Shown here one piece after another: positions 8,590-16,311 of a stretch of DNA of 35,895 nt. The stretch is from positions 1-35,895 of the forward strand of contig JYOD01000106.1 of NCBI GenBank assembly GCA_000955785.1. Direction: 5' to 3'. The notes below the pieces were generated by a model. It was not told where the DNA came from and ran no database searches. It was given only the letters and a program-made list of their open reading frames with translations. Within the stretch, counting starts at the first letter, position 1. The number at the start of each line of letters is the position of its first letter. Position numbers and translations under genes: made by a program. The DNA is from Burkholderiaceae bacterium 16. GTDB taxonomy: Bacteria; Pseudomonadota; Gammaproteobacteria; Burkholderiales; Burkholderiaceae.

Positions 8590-8901
8590 TGGACTCGACC
8601 TCATGGATCAACTGCGCCACCCGCTCGTCGTCGACCGTGCGCGGTGCGCCCGGGCGAACGTCGTCATACAGACCGGCGATGCGGCGCGCGATGAAGCGAG
8701 CGCGCCACTAGCCCACCGTGGCGTTGGTCATCTTCAGTCGTTCGGCGGCCGCGTTGTTGGGCTCTCCGTCGGCCCTCCAGAGAATGAGGCGCGCCCGATT
8801 GCTCAGCGCTGCAGGCAACGAGCGGCTGCACGCGACGACTGCAACTGCGAGCGTTCGTCATCGCCCAATATCAACTCGACCTTGGGTCTGCCCGTTCTCA
8901 T
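8590..8901 (-). pseudogene. IS630 family transposase, N-terminal remnant with frameshift and stop
   Basis: Read on the minus strand from ATG at 8901-8899: MRTGRPKVELILGDDER is the typical start of one IS630 transposase subgroup. After a frameshift near 8830 the similarity resumes with LPAALSNRARLILW, AERLKMTNATVG, an in-frame TAG where a Lys codon is expected, then WRARFIARRIAGLYDDVRPG and APRTVDDERVAQLI. That covers the helix-turn-helix and linker region only. The DDE catalytic domain is missing, cut off near the end of the cyclase gene. The element cannot transpose. Its outer end is probably the motif at 8961-8978. Confidence 0.7.
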
Positions 8902-8955
8902 CGCGGTATCTCCGTTCCAAGATGCCGCCGCATCGGCAAGCAAGACTAATGCCAG

Positions 8956-9192
8956 TTATTTGGGAGACAGAACACTAGCGCGTGTGGAATCGTAAGGCGG
9001 GAATACCCACCATGAACCGTCCGCATGGCGAAAGAAGAACAGGGAGAGGCCACCCGCTGGCCCGACAACTGTTACCTGAACGCACCCCTTGTGTTGCCCC
9101 GGGTAGCGTACGCGGACAATTTGTCTCGGGCTCGCGGCATTGAGCCCGAGCCATTTCTGGACCACAGCGCTCAGGGACATTCTGCTGCTCAT
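8956..9192 (-). CDS. Small unknown protein, C-terminus overwritten by an IS630-like end
   Basis: A 78-residue frame from ATG at 9192-9190, with AAGGCGGT upstream as a weak ribosome-binding site. I recognise no family. The middle (QIVRVRYPGQHKGCVQVTVV, then GGLSLFFFRHADGSWWVFPP) looks like a compact beta-rich protein, and its composition is more gene-like than neighbouring frames. The last six residues and the stop are encoded by the IS630-like terminal motif at 8961-8978, so the original C-terminus has probably been replaced. It follows the 72-residue frame at 9218-9436 by 25 bases. Confidence 0.4.
   Translation of the reverse strand: MSSRMSLSAVVQKWLGLNAASPRQIVRVRYPGQHKGCVQVTVVGPAGGLSLFFFRHADGSWWVFPPYDSTRASVLSPK
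8961..8978 (-). repeat. IS630-like terminal motif, inner copy
   Basis: Read on the minus strand, this ends-inward sequence is CTAGTGTTCTGTCTCCCA. It lies about 60 bases outside the IS630 transposase start and contains the TA typical of IS630 target duplication. It matches the motif at 9490-9507 at 14 of 18 positions by eye, in the same orientation. Confidence 0.45.
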
Positions 9193-9217
9193 CTCATACC
9201 GCCTTTCGAGGAGTGCT

Positions 9218-9436
9218 TCATCTCCTGAGCCTCTTGTTGGCGTCGCCATGCCCGGGCTCTTGCTTTTGCCTAGGCTCCATATCGTAAAGCGATTCTCGAA
9301 CCCCAGGGAATCGTTCAAGCAGCCGCGCCAGTTTTTTGCGAGCCTCGATGAGTTGCCTATTGAGGTACCAACTGCGAGCAAGCCAAAAGACGGCTGCCGC
9401 ACCAAGAATGACTCGCGCAAGTTCGCTTTCAAACAA
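9218..9436 (-). CDS. Small predicted membrane protein
   Basis: A 72-residue frame with a TTG start at 9436-9434, preceded by AGGGAG about 7 bases upstream. Residues about 7-25 (ARVILGAAAVFWLARSWYL) form one likely membrane helix. A charged, probably coiled-coil segment (NRQLIEARKKLARLLERFPG) and a basic tail follow. The layout suggests an inner-membrane anchored small protein. I recognise no family. It lies just upstream of the other small frame (8956-9192) and could form a two-gene unit with it, boxed between two IS630-like ends. Confidence 0.4.
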   Translation of the reverse strand: MFESELARVILGAAAVFWLARSWYLNRQLIEARKKLARLLERFPGVRESLYDMEPRQKQEPGHGDANKRLRR

Positions 9437-9489
9437 TCACCACTCCCTAAGCGTTCGGACCAGGCGATACGCGATTTTTCTCACGTATT

Positions 9490-9507
9490 AGAGGGACAGG
9501 ACACTAG
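9490..9507 (-). repeat. IS630-like terminal motif, outer copy
   Basis: Reads CTAGTGTCCTGTCCCTCT on the minus strand. It has the same orientation as the inner copy at 8961-8978, so both look like right-hand ends of elements extending to the left. No second transposase is left between them. Confidence 0.45.
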
Positions 9508-9652
9508 AACTCTGCAGCGGACTTAGACGTTACTTGCGTCTGCAGAGCTGTCGCACGGTCCACGGAACAATAAGAAGGCGGATCAACAGGTCAATAGGTC
9601 GAAGGAGAAGTGCGGTTGTACCGAGACGCATTGCCGCCTGCCATCTCGACGC

Positions 9653-9682
9653 GTATCCGTCATGCTTGCAATAGGCAGCTAC
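9653..9682 (+). repeat. 30-base dispersed repeat, copy 2
   Basis: Starts GTATCCGTCATGCTTGCAAT and ends in GGCAGCTAC; partner of 4639-4668. It sits in otherwise featureless sequence (9508-9774) beyond the 3' end of the hydrolase gene. Confidence 0.4.
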
Positions 9683-9774
9683 ATTAAGCGGCATAGCGTC
9701 ACAACGTACCTGCTTTTCTATTGCGACTGGCCCAAGACGCCAAAGGCGACTCCGGCATCGTCAGACGGCTTCAC

Positions 9775-10542
9775 TCAACAATCCCCCGCTTGTAGCCAAG
9801 CACCCACACGTGAATTGAAGCGCTCCGGATCCTCAAAATAGGCTGAATGCCCGGCCCCTTCCAGCCTGATAAATGTCGCGCCCGTGATATATTTGCACGC
9901 ATCCGCAATTAAGTCCTCTGGAAATAACACATCTTCGGAGCCTGCGACAAATGCAATTCTCGCTCCAGTCTCAGATAGTTCCCGAGGTGAATGCATCATT
10001 TGCCGACCGATTAGAGTTTTCACGTTGTATCGATTAAAGCTAGCCAACTGTAGATACAGCATCGTCAATTCCGGATTTTGTTCAATATACTTCTTTCCAA
10101 GAACGCGTTCCGCCTGTGACAGCTCCGCTGTGTCGCGCCGTATCGCGTTCAGACGCGAAGCGAGTGGCTCGGGCAACGCCAAGCCAACCAGTGAGTCAGC
10201 AATCACAAGCGATGCAACACGTTGGGGGAATCTGCAGGTGAAATCGATCGCCGTTCCGGCACCCATGGATTGAGCAACGATCGAAACGCGAGAAAGTTTC
10301 AGTTCGTCAAGAATGCTCACAAGATCGTCGGTGAAGGCCGCACGTCCGGCAAGCTCCCCGTCGATTGAATTGCCAAATCCTCGCGCATCAACAAGAATGA
10401 GCTTGAAGTGATCCCGCCATGCCACGATCTGGTTGAACCAACTGGCATGATTCCCGCCCACGCCATGCAACAGAACGAGGGGCTGACCGTTGCCATGAAC
10501 TTCATAGTACAAGCGGCTATTACGGCAATCTGTATATGGCAA
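9775..10542 (-). CDS. Alpha/beta-fold hydrolase
   Basis: A 255-residue cytoplasmic alpha/beta hydrolase of the enol-lactonase / meta-cleavage-product hydrolase kind. Visible motifs are LLHGVGGNHASW (oxyanion hole), the nucleophile elbow AQSMGAG near residue 95, an acid in GSEDVLFPED and the catalytic His in EGAGHSAYFEDP. The start is probably TTG at 10542-10540, since a stop lies two codons upstream. It lies 95 bases downstream of the hydratase gene in the same direction, so the two likely share a transcript. It could cleave a ring-fission product or a lactone/ester intermediate; a second, more clearly meta-cleavage hydrolase is at 13085-13933. The substrate cannot be assigned. Confidence 0.82.
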   Translation of the reverse strand: MPYTDCRNSRLYYEVHGNGQPLVLLHGVGGNHASWFNQIVAWRDHFKLILVDARGFGNSIDGELAGRAAFTDDLVSILDELKLSRVSIVAQSMGAGTAIDFTCRFPQRVASLVIADSLVGLALPEPLASRLNAIRRDTAELSQAERVLGKKYIEQNPELTMLYLQLASFNRYNVKTLIGRQMMHSPRELSETGARIAFVAGSEDVLFPEDLIADACKYITGATFIRLEGAGHSAYFEDPERFNSRVGAWLQAGDC

Positions 10543-10637
10543 AATCGATTACCCCACGGTAATTTACTTCGATTAAAAATATGAACATGAACATACGATT
10601 TACTGCGCCTGGGTAACACCACTCGAGCGCATCTAAC

Positions 10638-11423
10638 TCAGCAATCGAAAGAAACCGACACGCCACCAATACCGTCGATCATAGCTCGATATCCCAGGCC
10701 TTTTCTAACTTTCACCATTGGGCCCAATGCACCGCTCAGGACCAGTTCGCCAGCCCGAATTGGTCGCCCGACCTTCGCCATTTTTTGTACCAACCAAAGT
10801 GTCGCTGCGAGCGGACTTCCCATGCATGCGGCACCGTTACCCCGAGATACAACCTCACTCCCTTCATAGAGGGTCATTTCGCAACAAACGACTTCCGTCT
10901 TCGATGAAAACGGCATTCTGCGCCCGATCACAAAGCGCCCGGACGACGCGTTATCGGCAATTGTCTCTACGATTCCGATTTGCCAATCTGCGATCCGACT
11001 GTCGACTATTTCCAGAGCAGGCGCCACCCAATGGATCGACTCGACGAGGTTCGCCAGGTTAGCCTCGGGATCCTCCATGTCTCGTTTGAACCCAAATGCG
11101 ATTTCGGCTTCAATTTTTGGTTGCAACAAGCCAACCACTGTATCGTTGTGGCCGTCTTCAATCCACATGTCCGAAAAGAGGACACCATAATCTGGTTGAT
11201 CAACACCCAATTGCTTTTGTACAGCAGCAGACGTCAGACCGATCTTGCGCCCGACCATTCGCCGGCCTCCCATATTCAACGCATAATCGGTGTTGTGATC
11301 TTGAATGCGATATGCTGCGTCAACATCGTTTGCAAGCGCCGCCGAAAACGGCTGAATTTGGCCGTCTGCATAGGCGGCCCTTAGGCTCGATGCAATATCG
11401 AGTTCTGATTCAATGAGGCTCAT
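10638..11423 (-). CDS. mhpD: 2-hydroxypenta-2,4-dienoate hydratase (2-oxopent-4-enoate hydratase)
   Basis: Adds water to 2-hydroxypenta-2,4-dienoate, giving 4-hydroxy-2-oxovalerate, the substrate of mhpE at 2297-3319. The 261-residue product has family features in order: AYRIQDHNTDY, the GRKIGLTSAAVQKQLGVDQP loop, the metal-binding IEAEIAFGF segment, a central ALEIVDSRIADW, and the C-terminal GSPLAATLWLV. The family also includes 4-oxalocrotonate decarboxylase, so a decarboxylase-like role is the main alternative. The ATG follows GGGAGA closely. It is transcribed away from the CarAa-like operon, and a copy of the shared operator motif lies about 80 bases upstream (11502-11520). Confidence 0.87.
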   Translation of the reverse strand: MSLIESELDIASSLRAAYADGQIQPFSAALANDVDAAYRIQDHNTDYALNMGGRRMVGRKIGLTSAAVQKQLGVDQPDYGVLFSDMWIEDGHNDTVVGLLQPKIEAEIAFGFKRDMEDPEANLANLVESIHWVAPALEIVDSRIADWQIGIVETIADNASSGRFVIGRRMPFSSKTEVVCCEMTLYEGSEVVSRGNGAACMGSPLAATLWLVQKMAKVGRPIRAGELVLSGALGPMVKVRKGLGYRAMIDGIGGVSVSFDC

Positions 11424-11501
11424 TCAACTCTCCCAAGTATTGGCCTGCACAGCCCGCTCGCGCCTTCTTCTCAAGATGTACAGACAGCGTCTCGATAGTC
11501 T

Positions 11502-11520
11502 TGTATACCGTACGCAGTAA
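11502..11520 (+). promoter_or_regulatory. GntR-type operator-like site, hydratase side
   Basis: Reads TGTATACCGTACGCAGTAA, 14 of 19 positions matching the motif TGCATACTGTATGCAGTGC found twice upstream of the reductase gene. It lies about 80 bases upstream of the hydratase start. This is the weakest of the full-length copies. Confidence 0.5.
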
Positions 11521-11858
11521 GTCAACAATCTATACACGTTAAATTTGCAGGGTGTGGAGCAGCTTTGGGAATGCGTCCCCAATGCGCTCCGCTGGCAGGA
11601 TTTCGCGCGCACTTTTTCCAAAGTCCCGGCCCCGGATCACACAACGCGCCATCGCCACCTACGTGGTGATGCTCGCGGAAGCACGCAGGAGAACCGAATG
11701 CAGGGGTCCTTCGCGCACATCGTGACTTGAGCCGCAAGTACCTGCCTACACGGAAGCCTCCTAGCGGGCTCCCCTGTTTGCGTGGCCATCAGCAATGGCG
11801 GTGGCCCGCAAGCAGTCACTCGTAAGGCCTGGACAACTAAATCTTCTTGACGACTCAC

Positions 11859-11880
11859 TGCGTACTGCATACAGTACGCA
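11859..11880 (-). promoter_or_regulatory. GntR-type operator-like palindrome before the CarAa-like operon
   Basis: Nine-base arms TGCGTACTG and CAGTACGCA flank CATA and are perfectly complementary. Read on the minus strand, 11862-11880 is TGCGTACTGTATGCAGTAC, 17 of 19 identical to the repeated motif near 31450. It ends 41 bases before the oxygenase ATG, a position that suits a repressor blocking transcription start. Confidence 0.65.
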
Positions 11881-11921
11881 TTCAATCACTGCAGTTCATC
11901 TCCACGTAACTGAGGGACATC

Positions 11922-13088
11922 ATGGAATCTTCCGAATATTTCGTCGATGAGGCGCTCCTGCAACGCGTGCCCAAGTGGCGCAACTACTACGCAGCCAAGC
12001 TGGGCTTCCGCAATCACTGGTACCCGGTGCGTCTGTCAAGCGAATTGGGAGAGGGGCAAGTCATTGCCGCAACCCTTTGTGGTGTGGAGTTGCTATTGAA
12101 GCGCGTAGACGGCGTCGTCTTCGCTCTCAGGGATCGCTGCATCCACCGCGGCGTGAAGTTTTCGGACAAGGTCGAGTGCTACACGCGTGACACGATCACA
12201 TGTTGGTATCATGGGTTTACCTACCGTTGGGGTGATGGCGTCTTGACGGACATCCTGGCGTCCCCGTCGAGTAAGGCGATTGGCAAGCGCAAGGTAGATT
12301 CATACCCGGTAGAGGAAGCCAAAGGACTGATCTTCGTTTACATGGGTGACCAAGGGGCGACTCCGCAGCCGCTCTCCGAAGACGTGCCACCTGGATTCCT
12401 CGATGACGACATGGTGATCCACAGCGCTCGCTATGACGTCGGCTCGAACTGGCGGGTAGGTGCGGAAAACGGCTTCGATGGGCTGCATGTCTATATTCAC
12501 CGCACGTCGCCGTTGCTTGCTAGCACACAGCGATCATTGCCGATTGGGCACGCGACGGAGTCGGGGAAGATTTTCCTCCAGGAAGAGGACGGAAAGCCGA
12601 AGGGCGTTCTCGACCCGTTCGAACATCATGTCTCGCTCTGGGAAGGCAAGATCGGTGGAGAAGTCGTCGTCAAAGGCACTAAGCGCATGACCGGCAACAA
12701 CCCGAACCGCACCACTGGCGCGTCGATGTGGTTGCCGGGTTGCCTTCGAGTCGACAATTTCCCGGATGAGGGGCTATTCATCTACGAATGGTATGTACCG
12801 GAGACGGCCGATACCCACAACTACGTTATCACAATCGGCAAGCGCCTCACTTCAGAAGCTGATAAGGCCGCTTTCGAGCATGAATTCTGGAGTCGCTGGA
12901 AGCCAATTTCCTTTGAGGGCTTCAATAATCAGGATATCGAAGCACGCGTTGGCTTGCAGAAGTTTTACAAGGACGATGTCGCGTGGTTGGATGAAGGCCT
13001 TATCGAAGGTGATGCTCCATTGATCGCTTGGCGCGAACTTTGTCACCGTCACAATCGCGGCGTTCAAAAACCTGAGGATGTGCGATGA
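11922..13088 (+). CDS. Rieske non-heme iron oxygenase alpha subunit, CarAa-like (angular dioxygenase type)
   Basis: A 388-residue terminal oxygenase. It closely resembles, from memory, the homotrimeric carbazole 1,9a-dioxygenase CarAa along its length: 'AKLGFRNHWYPV' near the start, 'TITCWYH.(F/W)TYRW.DGVL' in the Rieske domain, 'IGGEVV' and 'LEGFNN.DI.AR'-type segments. Rieske ligands by my count are Cys73, His75, Cys94 and His97. The mononuclear iron triad is His189, His193 and Asp338, with ENGFD preceding the first His. GAGGGA lies before the ATG. Its stop overlaps the next start (ATGA). It needs an electron supply, but no ferredoxin or reductase is in this operon; candidates are at 29773-31374. 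Angular dioxygenation of a carbazole/dibenzofuran/diaryl-type substrate is the best guess; related enzymes act on other aromatic rings. Confidence 0.88.
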   Translation: MESSEYFVDEALLQRVPKWRNYYAAKLGFRNHWYPVRLSSELGEGQVIAATLCGVELLLKRVDGVVFALRDRCIHRGVKFSDKVECYTRDTITCWYHGFTYRWGDGVLTDILASPSSKAIGKRKVDSYPVEEAKGLIFVYMGDQGATPQPLSEDVPPGFLDDDMVIHSARYDVGSNWRVGAENGFDGLHVYIHRTSPLLASTQRSLPIGHATESGKIFLQEEDGKPKGVLDPFEHHVSLWEGKIGGEVVVKGTKRMTGNNPNRTTGASMWLPGCLRVDNFPDEGLFIYEWYVPETADTHNYVITIGKRLTSEADKAAFEHEFWSRWKPISFEGFNNQDIEARVGLQKFYKDDVAWLDEGLIEGDAPLIAWRELCHRHNRGVQKPEDVR

Positions 13089-13933
13089 GCTTTCAAACCA
13101 GTGAAGCAGCAGGTTATGTAAGCCACTACGTCGATGTTGACGGTGTGGAGACGCATTACCTAGAAGCCGGTCGCGGACGCCCATTGGTCCTGGTACACGG
13201 CGGAGGAGCCGGAGCAGATGGCTGGGGAAATTGGCGTAGTTGTATTGAAGGATTCGCGGCAAATTTCCGTGTCATCGTTCCTGATATGCCCGGATTTGGA
13301 CGTACCGCCAAGCCTTCGCCCGGAGATTACCCGTATGATCAGGCCTCGCGTAATCGACACTTGGTAGGCTTCTTGGATGCACTCGATCTGGCAGACATCG
13401 ACCTAATCGGAAATTCGATGGGTGGAGCTACTAGTCTTGGCGTTGTGATCGACCAGCCCGAGCGAGTCCGTCGGCTGGTCCTGATGGGTAGCGCCGGCCT
13501 TGCCATCTCCAATCCGGATCCGGAGCTTCGGGCTCGCCTTACATCCTATGACCATACCCATGAGGGAATGCGTCGACTGATGAGAGCACTTGGGGGGCCG
13601 AATTTTGCCATTGATGAGGACCTCGTAGCTTATCGTTATGCACTGGTTTCAACTCCAGAAGCGCGTGCCGCAATGGACGCGATCCGAGGCGGCAAGCTCA
13701 CCTACGATGATGCGGAGATTTCCAGTGTTAGGACGCCTACGCTGGTCGTTGGTGGCAAGGAGGATAAGGTCGCGGTTCTCGCTCGCACATACGGCTATCT
13801 CGATCGGTTGCCGAACTCCTGGGGGTTCATCCTTCCCCATGTTCATCATTGGGTAATGATGGAGGCACCGGAAGCGTTTGTGGCCATCACAACCGCCTTC
13901 TTGAATGATCAGATTTTCAAGGTTTCGGTATGA
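13085..13933 (+). CDS. Meta-cleavage product hydrolase (alpha/beta fold, CarC/BphD-like)
   Basis: A 282-residue hydrolase of C-C bonds in ring-fission products (2-hydroxy-6-oxo-6-aryl-hexa-2,4-dienoate type), releasing an aromatic or aliphatic acid and 2-hydroxypenta-2,4-dienoate. Motifs are LVHGGGAGADGWGNW (oxyanion hole), the nucleophile elbow GNSMGGA near residue 112, the acid in VVGGKEDKV and the catalytic His in HVHHWVMME. The CarC/BphD/MhpC group is indicated by the GGGAGADGW loop and the neighbours. It overlaps the oxygenase stop and the following LigA-like start by ATGA, implying translational coupling. Its product fits the hydratase at 10638-11423. Confidence 0.88.
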   Translation: MSFQTSEAAGYVSHYVDVDGVETHYLEAGRGRPLVLVHGGGAGADGWGNWRSCIEGFAANFRVIVPDMPGFGRTAKPSPGDYPYDQASRNRHLVGFLDALDLADIDLIGNSMGGATSLGVVIDQPERVRRLVLMGSAGLAISNPDPELRARLTSYDHTHEGMRRLMRALGGPNFAIDEDLVAYRYALVSTPEARAAMDAIRGGKLTYDDAEISSVRTPTLVVGGKEDKVAVLARTYGYLDRLPNSWGFILPHVHHWVMMEAPEAFVAITTAFLNDQIFKVSV

Positions 13934-14217
13934 GATTGGCGCCATATCGGGTCCATAGGATGATTCAGGACGTCAATTCCGACATGACGCTCCTGAATAA
14001 CTTTCGTGCGAAACGTTCTTCCGTCTATCAACTCTATGGTCTGACCTCCCGCGAATGCGCGCTTCTGGAAGACGGATCGATTGAAGCGATGGCGGAGCTC
14101 GGGGTGCACCCAAATCTTCAGGTGAAATTCTTGCGCGCGAGTTCTCAGGGCTCGTCCGAGGGAAATGGCAAGGGAGGGCTACCGGCCTTTCTTGCACGCC
14201 TGACTGGAGAATCGTGA
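13930..14217 (+). CDS. Extradiol dioxygenase small subunit, LigA/CarBa-like
   Basis: A 95-residue helical subunit of a class III (LigAB) extradiol dioxygenase. It shows the family pattern: YRVHRMIQDVNSD, LLNNFRAKRSSVYQLYGLTS, REC.LLEDG and AELGVHPNLQVKF. In LigAB enzymes this subunit forms a lid over the active site of the LigB partner, encoded next. It is slightly longer than typical CarBa because of a Gly/Ser-rich tail. It shares ATGA with the upstream hydrolase, and its TGA shares one base with the downstream ATG. Confidence 0.8.
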   Translation: MRLAPYRVHRMIQDVNSDMTLLNNFRAKRSSVYQLYGLTSRECALLEDGSIEAMAELGVHPNLQVKFLRASSQGSSEGNGKGGLPAFLARLTGES

Positions 14218-15041
14218 TGGGGCAGATCGTCGGTGGTTTCGCCACCTCCCATGTTCTATTTTCTCCAGATGGTGTGGAGGCGGAAGCGGAGCGCGTGCTG
14301 CTAGGCATGAAGGAAATCCGCAACCGTCTCCAGGCGCTGGAGCCGGACCTTCTAGTGATCGTCAGCAGTGATCATGCGAATAATTTCACGCTGCGACAGC
14401 AAGTGACCCTTGCCGTAGGTGTCGCAGATGAATACGTTCCACTGGGCGACATGGGGATTGCTCAGACTCCCTTCCGCGGTAATCGAAATTTCGGAGAGAG
14501 TCTCGCGCGCTACGCCAGCGCATGCGGCTTCGACCTGGTTCAAGTTGAGGAAGTACGACCTGATCATGGTGTGGCGCTAACAAAGCTGGCCGTGGATCCG
14601 ACCGATCGGATTCCGACTGTGCCTCTCTACATCAACTGCAATATGCCGGTTCCGCCCTCACCTGCACGAAGTTTTGCGCTTGGTGAAGTCCTGCGAAAGA
14701 TGGTAGGCAAAGTCCGACCATCCACCGAGCGCGTTGTTGTTGTTGGCAGTGGGGGATTGTCGCACTGGTTGCGCGTGCCAGGGCAAGGACGCATCGCAGC
14801 GGACTTTGATCAGCGGTTCATGAAGACCATGATCGAGGGCCGCTCTGATGAACTGGCCCGCATCAGCACCGAGGCGTTGGAAGATGAGACCGGAAATGGA
14901 GGCCTCGAACTCACCGCTTGGTTGTTAATGGCGGGAGCACTCGGACGCGCTGTCGGCGAAATCATCTACTACGAGCCGATTGCAAAATGGAACACTGGCA
15001 TGGGTGGTCTTCAGTTGTTCGCTTCCCCCGATGGCCAGTAA
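14217..15041 (+). CDS. Extradiol dioxygenase large (catalytic) subunit, LigB/CarBb-like
   Basis: The catalytic subunit (274 residues) of a class III extradiol dioxygenase that opens a catechol-type ring beside the diol. The ATG at 14217 is preferred over the GTG one codon earlier because GGAGA lies 7 bases upstream. Iron ligands expected in LigB enzymes are visible: His in ATSHVLFSP near residue 11 and His in VIVSSDHANNF near 53. GGLSHWLRVPGQG and NGGLELTAWLLMAGAL are also family-typical. With the CarAa-like oxygenase and the hydrolase, a 2,3-dihydroxybiaryl substrate (as for CarBaBb) is the most natural assignment. This is the last gene of the operon; an IS481-type end follows within about 40 bases, so any former downstream genes may be lost. 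Confidence 0.85.
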   Translation: MGQIVGGFATSHVLFSPDGVEAEAERVLLGMKEIRNRLQALEPDLLVIVSSDHANNFTLRQQVTLAVGVADEYVPLGDMGIAQTPFRGNRNFGESLARYASACGFDLVQVEEVRPDHGVALTKLAVDPTDRIPTVPLYINCNMPVPPSPARSFALGEVLRKMVGKVRPSTERVVVVGSGGLSHWLRVPGQGRIAADFDQRFMKTMIEGRSDELARISTEALEDETGNGGLELTAWLLMAGALGRAVGEIIYYEPIAKWNTGMGGLQLFASPDGQ

Positions 15042-15076
15042 CACGGCGATTGTTGCAGGTCTTTTGATTTGACCCT

Positions 15077-15360
15077 CTGTATAGACCGGGGACATAGGTG
15101 ACACATGTGCGAGGACATGGTTGACGCATTTTAAGCGGCATCGGGGGCGTTCAGGTCGATGCTTCCGAAGCGATGATGTGCGAAGTAAAGAGCACATTTG
15201 CCGCTGTGTCTGGCGTCAGGCCGCAGCGCCACGTGCAGCTTGGTTAGGGCATTCGAAACCTTGAAGCGACGTCCCTGGAAACAAAGCTCGCCGTGCCATT
15301 TGACCTGCACTACGGTGTCGTCGGGGCCGTATTCGATTGGCGGCAACCGCTCCGGATATG
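15077..15360 (-). pseudogene. IS481 family transposase, C-terminal remnant and element end
   Basis: The minus-strand translation from about 15360 to the stop at 15131 reads PYPERLPPIEYGPDDTV, then VKWHGELCFQGRRFKVSNAL, and ends ALYFAHHRFGSIDLNAPDAA. This is the beta-rich C-terminus of IS481 transposases. Beyond the stop, 15077-15130 contains the TGTCACCTATGTCCCCGGT-type outer sequence (minus strand) usual at IS481 ends. The integrase core is absent, so this is a one-sided remnant, abutting the end of the CarAa-like operon. Confidence 0.65.
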
Positions 15361-15716
15361 GCCTCTGACAGGATGTTGCGAGAGCATCCGCGCGGGCAAT
15401 CTCCCGCCGTTTGCATTCGGCATAGCTCGAACTCTTAGTAGCGGTCTGGTCATTACCGTCTTGACGGGAGTTATTCCGAGAGTCGTGAGGGGGGAGCTAT
15501 GTTGCCTCTATGTGGTCAATCGACGGCATCTGGCACTGTGCAGTCAGGCAACGATAGTAAGGTATAGCCGTACACGTGAAGGTGGACACCTATGCTATGT
15601 CAGAGCACGAGTCAGAGCCATTGGCATATTGGCATCATACCTACAGCGGCTGCTCCGCTTGCGGCGGAAAGCCAGTAGGTCACGTGGATACTGTCTTCAC
15701 TAGAAGTGAGAGATGA
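15361..15716. other. Stretch with no recognisable gene
   Basis: Short open frames exist on both strands, but none has credible starts or family similarity. It lies between the IS481 remnant and a small unknown ORF and is probably debris. Confidence 0.45.
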
Positions 15717-16064
15717 GTGAAGAACTCGACTTATCGCTCATGGTCAATCGATTTATCGGCTACGAGAAAGGATGCTGAGACAGAGTTTGAGCTCGCGACT
15801 AGGGCCGCCAGAAACGAACTGAAGCGGGAGCATGCGGGTGCAGATTCAGACTTATTCAAAGCACTTAGAAACACGCCACCGATGGGTCTGCAAGGGATCT
15901 CGAATGCACAAGCGAACTTTGCGCGGGCGTTAGAAATTGCCAGTAAAAACACCAAGCGCTCGCAAACGCTGAACGGCGGAGGCTCTGTGCCACTTCAATC
16001 ACAGAGGCACCGAACGCTCGTAGGGTATCGCCCGCCACCCCAGATCCATTCAATGACGTGCTAA
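15717..16064 (+). CDS. Small unknown protein
   Basis: A 115-residue frame with a GTG start; GAGAG lies about 7 bases upstream. The first 80 residues are charged and helical (TRKDAETEFELATRAARNEL, then ISNAQANFARALEIASKNTK), which looks protein-like, while the last 30 are low-complexity and may be read-through. I recognise no family. It is the only gene candidate between the IS481 remnant and the triple-HTH protein, in the same direction as the latter. Confidence 0.35.
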   Translation: MKNSTYRSWSIDLSATRKDAETEFELATRAARNELKREHAGADSDLFKALRNTPPMGLQGISNAQANFARALEIASKNTKRSQTLNGGGSVPLQSQRHRTLVGYRPPPQIHSMTC

Positions 16065-16311
16065 GAGGCCTCGCAATAGAGAACTCGACAGTATTCACCT
16101 CTCGGCTCTCCTCAGCCGTCGTGCCGATACCAGCCCCGCTAGGGGAAGTGAGGGAGCCAGATAGCGGCGGAAATACGAGTTCAGCGATGCGGTAAAAGAA
16201 CGATCCCGGCTGCGTCGCGATTTAGTCACAAAGCCGCAGCACTCCTCTCTTTCGGGGCGTACAGCAGCGCTGGCGCGGGAACTTGGGTCAAGGGGAAAAC
16301 CTAATAAGAAG

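Larger units (their letters stand above)
11424..11921. promoter_or_regulatory. Divergent regulatory region between hydratase and CarAa-like operon
   Basis: This 498-base stretch separates two divergent catabolic transcripts and holds no convincing gene. One operator-like motif lies near each end (11502-11520 and 11859-11880), each next to the gene it would control. The sequence between (about 11560-11830) is GC-rich and has no recognisable coding content; it may be inserted debris separating two formerly closer promoters. Confidence 0.5.
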
